Source: Sebastes aleutianus
Taxonomy: Eukaryota; Chordata; Actinopteri; Perciformes; Sebastidae
DNA length: 64,000 nt
Direction of reading: 5' to 3'
Assembly (NCBI GenBank): GCA_916700875.1
Contig: CAKAKS010000060.1
Coordinates: forward strand, 4,697,334-4,761,333
In this document: positions 29,503 to 34,050 of the stretch, piece by piece
Numbering within the stretch: the first letter of the stretch is position 1
Layout: each line of letters opens with the position of its first letter
The notes under the pieces: model-generated
Told to the model about the DNA's origin: nothing
What the model saw: only the letters and a program-made list of their open reading frames with translations
Databases searched by the model: none
Program-made: the position numbers and the translations under genes

Positions 29503-31671
29503 TTCAGAGCGTCTGGTGGAGAGCCTGCGTCTGCCTCAGGTGCCCATCCTTCATGCTCAGGTGTTCCTGTTCTTCAGAGTGCTGCTGCTGCGCATGTCAC
29601 CTCAACACCTCACCTCACTGTGGCCCACCATGATCACTGAACTGGTGAGAACTAGACCTCGCTGACTGCACTCTCTCTCTTTCGCTCACTTACTGTCTAT
29701 CTGTCTTTATGTGTTTTTGCTTGCTACTCACACACACTCATGCACACGTTGTACATCTGTTTCCCTGCAGGTTCAGGTGTTCCTGCTGATGGAACAGGAG
29801 CTAACAGCAGATGAAGACATATCAAGGTACATTATCTGTTGATAGTGATAATGAACATCATGAATGACTTCTCCCTGTGTTCCCTTGATGATTTATCCTC
29901 TCCTGTCCATCTCCAGGACGTCGGGGCCGTCCGTGGCCGGGCTGGAGACCACCTATTCTGGCGGGAACGGCTTCTCCACCTCCTACAACAGCCAGCGCTG
30001 GCTCAACCTCTACCTGTCTGCCTGCAAGCTCCTGGACCTGGCTTTGGCCCTGCCTCCTGAGAGCCTGCCTCAGTTCCAGATGTCAGTACAGACAAGCCTG
30101 GGTCACAATATGCTCTGTGATTGGGTTAGGGAATCAGTTGCAGAGATAATTAGTTAAAAATGCACATCTCTCACTATTTTGAATGGATGAATACAGCAGG
30201 GATCATTTGCAAGGACTATTTTAAAGGGAGGAATTGCCCGGTCTTAGTATGTGGATAGAATATGAATGGACTTGTGAATAAGATATTCTGATATCGCTCC
30301 TTTTTAAAGCTCTGGTGACTTGTTAAATAGATGAAAATTGTGTTATTTCTGAGCGAGTCCTGCCTCATTACAGGTACCGCTGGGCATTCATCCCAGAGGC
30401 TTCAGACGATTCAGGATTGGAAGTGAGACGCCAGGGGACTCACCAGAGAGAGTTTAAACCGTACGTGGTCCGACTGGCCAAGCTGCTGAGGAAACGAGCC
30501 AAGGTATGTCACGCTCCCTCTGTCTACACAGGGTTATTAAATGATGGAGACAAATTACTTTGAGAGTATGTGCAGGGAGACGCTCATTAAAGGCCCCTTT
30601 TTTTGCAAGTTGTAACTCATTTCATTCAGGCTGCGTTGTCCCTCCGCCTGCAGGATGCGGCACATGGATTTTTCCTGGGGCTGTCAAAGTTAACGCGACA
30701 ATAACGTGTTAACGCAAAAGCATTTTAACGCCACTAATTTCTTTAATGCATTAGCGTAATCAATCTTTCGGAGGTTGTAGCGGGCTCAGTTTTAAGGCTA
30801 GAGTGAAGATACTGACTTCATAGGAAACTAGAAAAACCTAATGAATCCATTGGTACCGACCGTGTCATACTAGCTTGTCATGAAGGAGGTTAAATAACGC
30901 TCCAAATTTGCGCTAAATTTTGGCAATTTGTCATTTTCAAAGGAGTCCCTTGACCTCTGACCTCAAGATATGTGAATGAAAATGGGTTCTCTGGGTACCC
31001 ACGAGTCTCCCCTTTACATACATACCACTTTATGATAATCACATGCAGTTTGAGAGCAAGTCATAGTCAAGTCAGCACACTGACAGCTGTTGTTGGCTGT
31101 TGGGCTGCAGTTTGCCATGTTATGATTTGAGCATATTGTTTATGCTAAATGCAGTACCTGTGAGGGTTTCATTTGTCATTGTTTTCTGTTGTTAATTGAT
31201 TTCCAATAATAAATATATACATACATTTGCATAAAGCAGCATATTTGCCCACTCCCATGTTGATAAGAGTATTTAATATTTGACAAATCTCCTTTTAAGG
31301 TACATTTTGAACAGATAAAAAATACTTGAGATATTTTTCTTATCTATTTCCCCCTCCCGTAGAAAAACCCAGAGGAGGACTGCTCCACCCGGACCCTGTC
31401 CTGGGAGCCCGGTCACCTGATGCTGACCCTCTACGTGATCCGCAGCATGGAGCAGCTGCTGCCCTTCTTCAACCTGCTCAGCCAGGTGTTCAACAGCAAG
31501 GCCAGCAGCCGAACGGGTCCCGCCTTCAGCCACAACCCCGCAGACGCCTCCCACCCCGGACACAAGGAGGGCCACAAACTGGAGAGCCAGAAAGTGTTCT
31601 GGAGTCGAGCTCGACAGAACATCGAGGAGATGGTGGAAAAGGACTTTCTAGAGGGCCTCATCAAGACGTGA
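295..31671 (+). CDS. dop1a: dop1a: DOP1/Dopey family protein A, complete gene of 37 coding exons
   Basis: Joined exons: 295-432, 1047-1228, 1318-1488, 3386-3575, 4751-4849, 5298-5397, 6588-6697, 8884-8998, 9139-9259, 9771-9890, 10238-10355, 11545-11574, 12651-12917, 15503-16010, 16231-16514, 17288-17440, 17556-17656, 17747-18012, 18152-20267, 20531-20642, 20861-21043, 22795-22920, 23176-23310, 23697-23752, 23900-24004, 24218-24284, 24441-24585, 25375-25454, 26602-26711, 26890-27039, 27896-27957, 28330-28482, 29508-29644, 29771-29826, 29917-30081, 30374-30503, 31363-31671. Seen: all introns are GT-AG, phases agree, and the frame is open for 2489 residues, close to the roughly 2465 of mammalian DOP1A as I remember it. 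The start is the first ATG of a protein beginning MNAEEVELLSDSKYRNYV, which matches the family N terminus. Known: Dopey proteins have a conserved N-terminal domain (about the first 300 residues), act with MON2 and the Neo1-type flippase on Golgi and endosome membranes, and link organelles to kinesin-1. The middle (about 1040-1320) is acidic, serine-rich and poorly conserved, while both ends are strongly conserved. DOP1A is preferred over DOP1B by overall similarity and by the neighbouring snap91. Confidence 0.96.
512..697. mobile_element. Short MITE in dop1a intron 1
   Basis: Near-complementary ends of about 24 bp: ATAGAGTGTATATATAGATG at 517-536 against CATCTTTATATACAGTCTAT at 675-694. The interior is about 130 bp and noncoding. 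ACAAACAC occurs just outside both ends (504-511 and 698-705), possibly an 8-bp target duplication, though the flank is low-complexity. The right end resembles that of the repeat ending near 8075. Confidence 0.6.
1047..1228 (+). CDS. dop1a: dop1a coding exon 2 (residues 47-107)
   Basis: Acceptor cctcag, donor gtaata. Encodes VLQNNAKYQVVPKKLTIGKR and, further on, the family block ETYEIIFKIIGPKRLAKDL. It starts in phase 0 and ends after two bases of a Ser codon. Confidence 0.95.
1318..1488 (+). CDS. dop1a: dop1a coding exon 3 (residues 107-164)
   Basis: Acceptor cctgcag, donor gtgaga. Contains SGLFPLLSNAAMSVKP and the helix-rich block LPLGKTLKPGLQGLLTG, ending EGSEYYDR. Part of the Dopey N-terminal helical repeat domain. 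Confidence 0.95.
1489..3385 (+). other. dop1a intron 3 (1.9 kb)
   Basis: Holds the hAT-type MITE at 1847-2200. The remainder is AT-rich and shows no exon, RNA gene or conserved motif that I can support. Confidence 0.6.
1847..2200. mobile_element. hAT-type MITE (354 bp) with perfect 8-bp target duplication
   Basis: Begins TAGGGCTGCAA and ends TTGCAGCTCTA, an 11-bp terminal inverted repeat with one mismatch. The 8-mer CAGATATT stands immediately outside both ends (1839-1846 and 2201-2208). The subterminal arms are rich in ATTAATCGATTA-like words. There is no transposase frame, so it is non-autonomous. Confidence 0.88.
3386..3575 (+). CDS. dop1a: dop1a coding exon 4 (residues 164-227)
   Basis: Acceptor tcctcag, donor gtacat. 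Encodes TNTLLEKVAAAVEQTAFYCA and RKLSMEDQLYVMGSDIELM. The frame through the acceptor restores an Arg codon split after two bases. Confidence 0.95.
3780..4420. mobile_element. hAT-type MITE (641 bp) with perfect 8-bp target duplication
   Basis: Begins TAGGGCTGTATCGAA and ends TTTGGTACAGCCCTA. AAGGGTAT is duplicated at 3772-3779 and 4421-4428. Subterminal words GAAGCTTCATTC (inner right) and CAAAGCTTCATTC (inner left) are shared by both arms. No open frame for a transposase. A related copy lies at 16537-17250. Confidence 0.87.
4751..4849 (+). CDS. dop1a: dop1a coding exon 5 (residues 228-260)
   Basis: A 99-nt phase-0 exon. Acceptor tctcaccag, donor gtaagg. Encodes VEAVSTSVQDSSVLVQRST then LDLILFCFPFHMSQ, almost identical to the mammalian block. 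Confidence 0.95.
4850..5297 (+). other. dop1a intron 5
   Basis: 448 bp of ordinary AT-rich intron. I see no repeat or element. Confidence 0.5.
5298..5397 (+). CDS. dop1a: dop1a coding exon 6 (residues 261-294)
   Basis: Acceptor gtgttcag, donor gtgcga. Encodes ATRPDMIRILSAALHVVLRR and DMSLNRRLYAWLLG. Ends after one base of a Gly codon. Confidence 0.95.
5771..6398. mobile_element. MITE-like element in dop1a intron 6
   Basis: Starts TAGGGATGGGCGATACC and ends TTGATCCGCCCATCCCTA, imperfect terminal inverted repeats of about 18 bp. Flanks GCAGCCAT and ACGGCGAT agree at five of eight positions, so any target duplication has decayed. The 628-bp interior is AT-rich and noncoding. Confidence 0.72.
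6588..6697 (+). CDS. dop1a: dop1a coding exon 7 (residues 294-330)
   Basis: Acceptor cttgaag, donor gtgagg. Encodes FDNNGVKLGPRSTRQSNPEE and ends SKDMLVQ. The pyrimidine tract before the acceptor is short (gtctctgtttcttg). Confidence 0.94.
6725..8078. repeat. Repeat-derived tract in dop1a intron 7
   Basis: The left part contains GAAGAGTGAAGCCAATGTGG and an AGCCAGCAGGGGAAGTCTGG block. The right part ends with TGACGTCAC and a terminus like ATAAACAGTCTACGG, similar to the right end of the MITE at 512-697. The middle (7140-7320 and 7580-7920) is unusually GC-rich. Read as one or more nested elements whose borders I cannot fix. Confidence 0.4.
8079..8883 (+). other. rest of dop1a intron 7
   Basis: Pyrimidine-rich blocks at 8270-8360 and short A-tracts at 8698-8790. 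A long open frame on the minus strand (8284-8946) has no recognisable protein content and overlaps exon 8 antisense. No gene is called. Confidence 0.4.
8884..8998 (+). CDS. dop1a: dop1a coding exon 8 (residues 331-369)
   Basis: Acceptor gttttcag, donor gtaacc. Encodes AMVGILQGKARGGEEESILM followed by HDLKPFRILISLLDKPEL. The GKARGGEE part is more variable than its surroundings. Confidence 0.95.
9139..9259 (+). CDS. dop1a: dop1a coding exon 9 (residues 369-409)
   Basis: Acceptor cctccag, donor gtcagt. Encodes GPAILEDVLIEVFRTLHTQ and SPFSKDHTHLS. Ends after two bases of a Ser codon. Confidence 0.95.
9260..9770 (+). other. dop1a intron 9
   Basis: AT-rich intron with a 12-nt A run near 9366. Nothing else seen. 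Confidence 0.5.
9771..9890 (+). CDS. dop1a: dop1a coding exon 10 (residues 409-449)
   Basis: Acceptor tttcttag, donor gtttgt. Encodes KLRENKKTAELIKTANLLFN and ends DYIARWFEECC, among the most conserved blocks of the family. Confidence 0.95.
9891..10237 (+). other. dop1a intron 10
   Basis: 347 bp with no repeat or exon-like signal that I can support. Confidence 0.5.
10238..10355 (+). CDS. dop1a: dop1a coding exon 11 (residues 449-488)
   Basis: Acceptor gttgcag, donor gtgaga. Encodes a variable segment RTVNSSTSAPRHAGS and then SLVEFCQLVDFLLDIVSL, matching the conserved VDFLLDIVSL. Six bases after the donor a CTTT microsatellite begins. Confidence 0.93.
10362..10960 (+). repeat. (CTTT)n pyrimidine microsatellite
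   Basis: Nearly pure TTTC repeats from about 10366 to 10700, degrading rightwards to mixed TTTC, TCTC and TGTC units until about 10960. It explains the large artificial F/S/L open frames here. A mirror-like polypyrimidine tract of this length is of the type that can form triplex DNA (inference). Confidence 0.93.
10961..11544 (+). other. 3' part of dop1a intron 11
   Basis: Unique-looking intron sequence with a short GT tract at 11437-11468. No exon other than the microexon that follows. Confidence 0.4.
11545..11574 (+). CDS. dop1a: dop1a coding exon 12, a 30-nt microexon (residues 489-498)
   Basis: Encodes exactly PTRSMRVICQ, identical to the mammalian protein at this place as I remember it. 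Acceptor cttgaag, donor gtaaag. It is phase 0 on both sides, so skipping would remove ten residues without a frameshift. Confidence 0.93.
11575..12650 (+). other. dop1a intron 12
   Basis: Just over 1 kb, strongly AT-rich with several T runs (11991-12002, 12171-12180). No repeat family or gene recognised. Confidence 0.5.
12651..12917 (+). CDS. dop1a: dop1a coding exon 13 (residues 499-587)
   Basis: Acceptor acttccag, donor gtaagg. Begins ETYIEIQTEHLPQLLLRMV and includes LRLCSKILSKVQPP. It ends in a polar, charged linker (DKSRDREDKR) rich in Ser, Asn and Gly. Confidence 0.95.
13041..14101 (+). other. unexplained coding-like tract in dop1a intron 13
   Basis: Less AT-rich than the surrounding intron, with two moderate open frames on the + strand (13041-13292 and 13691-14101) and a readable patch between them (about 13400-13500). 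The translations are not low-complexity (for example SDPFKSFDKSIDPVAAP, LQQDASLVYSSVYTSPS), but I recognise no family. No acceptor-donor pair makes an in-frame dop1a exon, and mammalian DOP1A has nothing here. Could be a decayed retrocopy, part of an unknown element, or chance. Confidence 0.3.
14102..14775 (+). other. AT-rich part of dop1a intron 13
   Basis: No recognisable element apart from short A-tracts. It precedes the non-LTR retrotransposon end. Confidence 0.4.
14776..15281 (+). mobile_element. 3' end of a non-LTR retrotransposon (LINE), 5'-truncated
   Basis: An open frame at 14853-15191 reads VQAAEMGFLRRVAGVSLRDR, then RSQLRWFGHLVRMPPGRLPW and GRPRTMWRDHISTLAWERLG. This is the typical C-terminal part of a fish LINE reverse-transcriptase protein. 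Upstream in-frame stops and a lost frame at about 15190 show it is dead. It ends CGGATAAGCGGTTGAAGATG followed by GATG/AGTG units (15250-15281), the short tandem tail expected of an RTE/Rex-type element. The exact family is inference. Confidence 0.8.
15503..16010 (+). CDS. dop1a: dop1a coding exon 14 (residues 588-757)
   Basis: Acceptor cctgcag, donor gtaagt. Starts ALPGSGEVFDDGENPPGSRS, then SESGFTDFVQYQGD. A low-complexity stretch follows, then the conserved MQCCLEHFQQFLSRLITLYI and ACQLFLECSSFPVYIAEGN. Confidence 0.95.
16231..16514 (+). CDS. dop1a: dop1a coding exon 15 (residues 757-851)
   Basis: Acceptor caatgcag, donor gtagag. Encodes VWLQTLMDACCLASDFSLQ, MDLVGLTQSVAMVT and GRVAVVIRPPLTQGILKYIA, all close to the mammalian order. 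Confidence 0.95.
16537..17250. mobile_element. Truncated, expanded copy of the 3780-4420 MITE
   Basis: Starts inside the element at GTTTAAACCTGG (compare 3849) and shares GGCTACACTAAT, CTCCAGTGGTGGCTGCG-like and GACAGACATTCGAAGCTTCA words. It ends GGGTACAGCCCTA at 17250. Extra sequence near 16600-16760 is not in the other copy. The outer left end is missing. Confidence 0.72.
17288..17440 (+). CDS. dop1a: dop1a coding exon 16 (residues 852-902)
   Basis: Acceptor tttcccag, donor gttagt. Encodes SVALILWEQLSEGTPQHHQR and VPSSSICEDVISQQLMHRDK. It sits 37 bp downstream of the end of a decayed MITE at 17250. Confidence 0.95.
17556..17656 (+). CDS. dop1a: dop1a coding exon 17 (residues 903-936)
   Basis: Acceptor gctttcag, donor gtatgt. 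Encodes RIRLEAHVKFSVLWHLTRDL and NITKSSPFNRTFD. Ends after two bases of an Arg codon. Confidence 0.95.
17747..18012 (+). CDS. dop1a: dop1a coding exon 18 (residues 936-1025)
   Basis: Acceptor ttttcag, donor gtaagc. Encodes SLFIMLDSLSYWDP, AWLNQVLQRHDIARVLEPLL and LHPKTHRVSIQRVQAQRHW. It ends in a variable PEPPEQDPSEP linker. Confidence 0.95.
18152..20267 (+). CDS. dop1a: dop1a coding exon 19, long central exon of 2116 nt (residues 1025-1730)
   Basis: Acceptor tttcattag, donor gtatta. The first part holds PFCLTVNPLSDSLSLLSLSS followed by an acidic, Ser-rich region of low conservation. A basic helical stretch, KPKIKKAKRKEEERLRKL (about residues 1280-1297), comes next, then ENWYSCGEGEVSEIESD. 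From about residue 1350 conservation is high: FNIHPLYQHVLLYLQLYDSS, NLLARHRVSVMGKDF, KVQKVVLHCLLSSIFSAQKW. A Gly-rich insert at about 1605-1632 (19888-19972) has no counterpart in the mammalian protein as I recall it. The exon ends MHPQWIGLITATLPYMGRVL, TLQLCRNLDNLLQQYRYETG. Confidence 0.96.
20531..20642 (+). CDS. dop1a: dop1a coding exon 20 (residues 1730-1767)
   Basis: Acceptor ccctttag, donor gtgagg. Encodes PQWMALCIPPDLILTVLEGV and ends YCLLDPTSQYHQ. Confidence 0.95.
20861..21043 (+). CDS. dop1a: dop1a coding exon 21 (residues 1768-1828)
   Basis: Acceptor cctctcag, donor gtacac. Encodes LQVSVDQKHLAEARSGILSI and HTIMSSVTLLWSVLHQAD, then an Ala/Ser-rich linker, ending NINLGSTK. Confidence 0.95.
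21044..22794 (+). other. dop1a intron 21, probably repeat-derived in part
   Basis: A block at about 21335-21720 (GGTGACGTCGTGAAGTAGCG onward, with TCCCGGTCAGGATTCC) is GC-richer than its flanks and looks like an old mobile element. I could not find paired ends. The rest is AT-rich without recognisable features. Confidence 0.35.
22795..22920 (+). CDS. dop1a: dop1a coding exon 22 (residues 1829-1870)
   Basis: Acceptor ttctacag, donor gtgggt. Encodes NLRQQILELLGPISMNHGAH and ends NERKQVKTPVRNK. A competing donor, gtgaag at 22897, lies inside the exon and would shorten it by 24 nt in frame. Confidence 0.92.
23176..23310 (+). CDS. dop1a: dop1a coding exon 23 (residues 1871-1915)
   Basis: Acceptor ctttcag, donor gttggt. 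Encodes VIPLASEEQLLLVELVRSVS and METVMQTVKEVLK-type helices, ending PPAIAKDK. Confidence 0.95.
23311..23696 (+). other. dop1a intron 23
   Basis: 386 bp, AT-rich, with a run of G at 23617-23628. Nothing else seen. Confidence 0.45.
23697..23752 (+). CDS. dop1a: dop1a coding exon 24 (residues 1916-1934)
   Basis: A 56-nt exon encoding KHLSLEVCMLQFFYAYVQ plus two bases of Arg. Acceptor cccacag, donor gtgagt. Confidence 0.95.
23900..24004 (+). CDS. dop1a: dop1a coding exon 25 (residues 1934-1969)
   Basis: Acceptor gtcccag. Encodes IPVSSLVDSWPSLLALLKDS and LPAPGQFLILG. The donor gttggt is placed so that the next exon completes a Gly codon. A shift of one base would break the frame. Confidence 0.93.
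24218..24284 (+). CDS. dop1a: dop1a coding exon 26 (residues 1969-1991)
   Basis: Acceptor ttctctag, donor gtaatt. Encodes VLNEFILKNPNLESKKDQRE and LQ. Confidence 0.94.
24441..24585 (+). CDS. dop1a: dop1a coding exon 27 (residues 1992-2040)
   Basis: Acceptor tgtaaag with a weak pyrimidine tract, donor gtgtgc. Encodes DVTHKVVEAIGTIAGSSLEQ and TTWLRRNLEVKASPQIVVDG. The donor runs directly into a (CTG)8 tract. Confidence 0.93.
24591..24615 (+). repeat. (CTG)8 tract at the exon 27 donor
   Basis: Eight uninterrupted CTG units begin five bases after the exon boundary at 24585 and overlap the donor region (gtgtgctgctg). Confidence 0.95.
24616..25374 (+). other. rest of dop1a intron 27
   Basis: About 760 bp without a recognisable element, gene or repeat. 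Confidence 0.45.
25375..25454 (+). CDS. dop1a: dop1a coding exon 28 (residues 2040-2066)
   Basis: Acceptor tttatag, donor gtaaaa. Encodes LMLTVMEASSFTPSVYSVHA and LTLLAE. Ends in phase 0. Confidence 0.93.
25455..26032 (+). other. 5' part of dop1a intron 28
   Basis: Ordinary intron sequence. No feature supported. Confidence 0.4.
26033..26519. mobile_element. MITE-like element in dop1a intron 28
   Basis: Begins TGGTGCCTTCAAAT and ends ATTTGAAGGCACCA, a perfect 14-bp terminal inverted repeat, with weaker complementarity further in (CTCGTGTTTAC against GTAAATACGA). The 487-bp interior has no transposase. I see no clean target duplication. Confidence 0.75.
26602..26711 (+). CDS. dop1a: dop1a coding exon 29 (residues 2067-2103)
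   Basis: Acceptor tttgccag, donor gtgggg. Encodes VLAHLLDMVFYSDEKERVIP and NIMHYVVPYLRNH, essentially invariant in the family. Confidence 0.95.
26890..27039 (+). CDS. dop1a: dop1a coding exon 30 (residues 2103-2153)
   Basis: Acceptor cctggcag, donor gtgagt. Encodes AHNAPSYRACIQLLSSLSGY and TRRAWKKEAFDLFMDHTFFQ. Ends after two bases of a His codon. Confidence 0.95.
27040..27895 (+). other. dop1a intron 30 with (GA)n
   Basis: A (GA)11 tract lies at about 27121-27143. The rest is AT-rich with a run of G at 27818-27825 and no recognised element. Confidence 0.5.
27896..27957 (+). CDS. dop1a: dop1a coding exon 31 (residues 2153-2174)
   Basis: Acceptor ttttcag, donor gtaagc. Encodes WRAIIDHLMTHDKTTFRDLM. 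Ends after one base of a Thr codon. Confidence 0.94.
27958..28329 (+). other. dop1a intron 31
   Basis: 372 bp, with a short TG tract directly before the acceptor region (28307-28319). Nothing else. Confidence 0.45.
28330..28482 (+). CDS. dop1a: dop1a coding exon 32 (residues 2174-2225)
   Basis: Acceptor cccttcag, donor gtaaac. Encodes RVAVAQSSSLSLFTNRDAEL and EQRAMLLKRLAFTIYSSEVD, ending QKYLPDIQ. Confidence 0.95.
28483..29469 (+). other. dop1a intron 32
   Basis: The segment around 28600-28930 (AGTGCACTCTGTAGAGTCTC, then CAAGATGGCGG) looks like a decayed dispersed repeat, but no ends were found. The remainder is featureless. Confidence 0.35.
29470..29499 (+). repeat. (TG)15 tract before the exon 33 acceptor
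   Basis: Fifteen TG units end eight bases before the AG at 29506-29507 and occupy the place of a polypyrimidine tract. Confidence 0.95.
29508..29644 (+). CDS. dop1a: dop1a coding exon 33 (residues 2225-2270)
   Basis: Acceptor tttgttcag directly follows a (TG)15 tract. Donor gtgaga. Encodes ERLVESLRLPQVPILHAQVF and SPQHLTSLWPTMITEL. Confidence 0.94.
29771..29826 (+). CDS. dop1a: dop1a coding exon 34 (residues 2271-2289)
   Basis: A 56-nt exon. Acceptor ccctgcag, donor gtacat. Encodes VQVFLLMEQELTADEDIS plus two bases of Arg. Confidence 0.95.
29917..30081 (+). CDS. dop1a: dop1a coding exon 35 (residues 2289-2344)
   Basis: Acceptor tctccag, donor gtcagt. Encodes TSGPSVAGLETTYSGGNGFS and RWLNLYLSACKLLDLALALP. 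Ends after two bases of a Met codon, completed by the next exon (M-YRWAFIPEAS). Confidence 0.94.
30374..30503 (+). CDS. dop1a: dop1a coding exon 36 (residues 2344-2387)
   Basis: Acceptor attacag, donor gtatgt. Encodes YRWAFIPEASDDSGLEVRRQ and FKPYVVRLAKLLRKRAK, the conserved basic C-terminal block. Confidence 0.95.
30676..31324. mobile_element. Dispersed TIR element, copy 1 (dop1a intron 36)
   Basis: Starts GGGGCTGTCAAAGTTAACG and contains the family's internal landmark blocks: GACCTCAAGATATGTGAATG, GGGTACCCACGAGTCTCC and GCAGTACCTGTGAGGGTTTC. The far end is cut off after TTTTGAACAGATAAAAAATA, about 38 bp before exon 37. Non-autonomous, no coding frame. Confidence 0.8.
31363..31671 (+). CDS. 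dop1a: dop1a coding exon 37, terminal (residues 2388-2489 and stop)
   Basis: Acceptor tcccgtag. Encodes KNPEEDCSTRTLSWEPGHLM, RSMEQLLPFFNLLSQVFNSK, a variable linker, then ARQNIEEMVEKDFLEGLIKT and TGA at 31669. The C terminus matches the family end exactly in length. A repeat remnant reaches to within about 40 bp of the acceptor. Confidence 0.95.
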   Translation, partial: KNPEEDCSTRTLSWEPGHLMLTLYVIRSMEQLLPFFNLLSQVFNSKASSRTGPAFSHNPADASHPGHKEGHKLESQKVFWSRARQNIEEMVEKDFLEGLIKT

Positions 31672-31975
31672 GAGCACAGCGAGGGGGAGGGAGGAGGACT
31701 AACACACAACTGATCAACACTAGTGAAAAACCTCAACTTGTACATTAAAGAACAAAGGGGAATACAAGTGGAGGACAAATAGTTTGTACATTTTTTTGTA
31801 TTTATAATGATTATTTTACTTTTCAAAAGCTATTGTATTTCATTTTAATTATTTGTATATATGGAGCAGCTTTGATGACTGACTTTTAACATTTCATGCG
31901 AGTCCTTTTGGACAAAGTGAAGATGCTGTGCCATTCCATATCGATGTGACTTAATAAAGATTTCTAATGGGAGGA
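31672..31975 (+). terminator. dop1a: dop1a 3' UTR with polyadenylation signal
   Basis: About 300 nt of AT-rich sequence follow the stop. A canonical AATAAA is at 31953-31958, so cleavage is expected around 31970-31980. Confidence 0.7.
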
Positions 31976-31979
31976 TTAC

Positions 31980-34050
31980 ACGCGCTCTGTCACTGTCATC
32001 ATGACGTTTAAAAATGCATTTACACTATGTCCCTGAGCTAATTTTTTCTTCCACTTCTATGCTTTGCGCAATGAAATGAAGCAAAAAATGCGATTCAGTC
32101 CGATTATCAGACCGGGATCTCATTGGTTCATATTGATGGAACTTCTTCTTGTGTTGGGGTTTAAAGGTATTGTGTGTGTGTGCACATAAATAAATTCATA
32201 ACTGGTAAGTAACACGTTCAATAGGCCTTTTTCACAGCTGACATTTTGACTTGTCATAGTAGGAAAAGCTCAAATGTTACTATGGCTCTGTTCTATTCAG
32301 GTGTCCCAGCAAGTCATGACAGTGAGCCTGCATGCACAATACCAGGAGCCTGAAACTGGAGCAGCTAAATAGAATTCATCCATCATTGTTCTTCCTACGG
32401 TGACATGTTGTGTCCTCTGTGATAAAGACCTATTGAGTCTCAGGTGTTGGTGCTATCCATGGTACTGATCTGCTTTGCATCAGATTTATTTTGCACAAGG
32501 TGGTATGGAGGAATCTCTCAGTGGCAGTGGTGGTAAGTACGTTGTTCTTACTGTAAGTACAATTGTGTTTGTTTACTTGAGTATATCTATTTCACACAAG
32601 AGGGAGGGAAATCTTCTACTGTTACAGTTATATTTTTCAGATCACTATTTTACATAAAAAGAACATCTGATGAGCTTACAAAATACAATACATAGTTAAA
32701 GATTAAACCAGTGGTTCCCAGCCTTTTTTGTTTGTTACCCCTTTCAAAAAGAGTAATAGTAGTAGTAGAAGTTGTAAGCAGATGGTGTCAAGTATCCAGT
32801 GTTTCACAAAAAGGCAAAGATTAAAGAAAAGTTAAAAATTAATACAAATTTGTGGAGCAGAACTTTGTTTTGTTTTTTTTCTTCTTTCCAACCCGATTAA
32901 TGATCTCACAACCCCTCAGATTTATTTCTTGACAGTTTGGAGGAATCACTGGACTATGTTAGAAAACTATATAAAGTAGACCATGTCATTCTAGCATGTC
33001 GGTAAGGAGGTTAAAATAACACTCCAAAATTAGGATAATGTTGTCGAGTCCCTTGACCTCTGACCTCAAGATATGTGGATGAAAATGGGTTCTCTGGGTA
33101 CCCACGAGTCTCCCCTTTAGTTTACATAACAGAAGTGCTCACTTTGCTTTTCTATGGTGTTCCTCAAGGTCTCGGTGTCTTAATGTGGTATTTGGGAAAG
33201 ATTTTTGATCATTTTTAATCAATTCTCAAGTGTTAAAAAAAATTGTTAAATTTAGCACCAAATCTGTGTAACAAATAGTATCAACCCAAAAATTGCTGCA
33301 ACAACTTATGAGTTGAATGAATAATTAATTAATTCATGTTTTTTTTCTGATTTATGAATAGAACTTGACACCCAGTGCTGAGCTGCATCTCAAATTAATC
33401 TTCAGCTTTCAGATGATGTCCACCACTTCTATGTGACATCTACTGTTGACCTGCTGTCTCCCCCTAAAGACCCCCTGTACTGGACCCCCCTAAAAAAGAC
33501 TAAACTGGCTATATTGTGGGTCTCAGAGGGTTAATGAAGGTTAGAATGTTCAGTTTTTGTTGAAACTGTTTGAGAGGTGTTGATTCAACTTCAAGATCAT
33601 TTTTTTGGAGTGTATATAAATAATATATAATATCACTCACAGGGGCAATTTTTCTGCATAATTGTATGTTTGACACTGAGGTACATTTTACTGATAATTC
33701 TTTCAATTTATTTTTTACAATGATCTGAGAACATCCACTACTAGCAAACCAGTGAGTGACAGGCTTGTGTGTAACCATTAAGACTACTAGAGTATATACT
33801 GTACATATCTTCAGCACCATGGACAGCGACAGAGGCAGCTCCATGCTGACTGGCTGCAGCTTTACTGTACATGATTGTTTTGTGCATACATGATGAAAGC
33901 AAACAGTGTGAACTGAGGCAGCACGCTTCATACAGTATGACCTTCATAGTGTGGTAGCAGCAGCATGCCATGAATCAAGCTCGGCTGTAGAGTAGCTTTA
34001 TTAACCCCTTCATTGGTCCTCTCCCCATCCACAACCTCCATCTAGCTCTC
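31980..34050. other. dop1a-snap91 intergenic interval
   Basis: Mostly AT-rich and gene-free. It holds one internal fragment of the dispersed TIR element (32945-33120) and other decayed repeats (for example 32230-32400, resembling sequence near 2345-2400). No gene such as pgm3 or me1 is seen here. Confidence 0.55.
32945..33120. mobile_element. Dispersed TIR element, internal fragment (copy 2)
   Basis: Shares the ACCTCTGACCTCAAGATATG and GGGTACCCACGAGTCTCCCC blocks with the full copies. Both ends are missing. Confidence 0.75.

Noticed and set aside
31980..34050. pgm3, rwdd2a, me1 or other genes between dop1a and snap91
   Set aside because: No exon-like conserved peptide in any frame of the interval.
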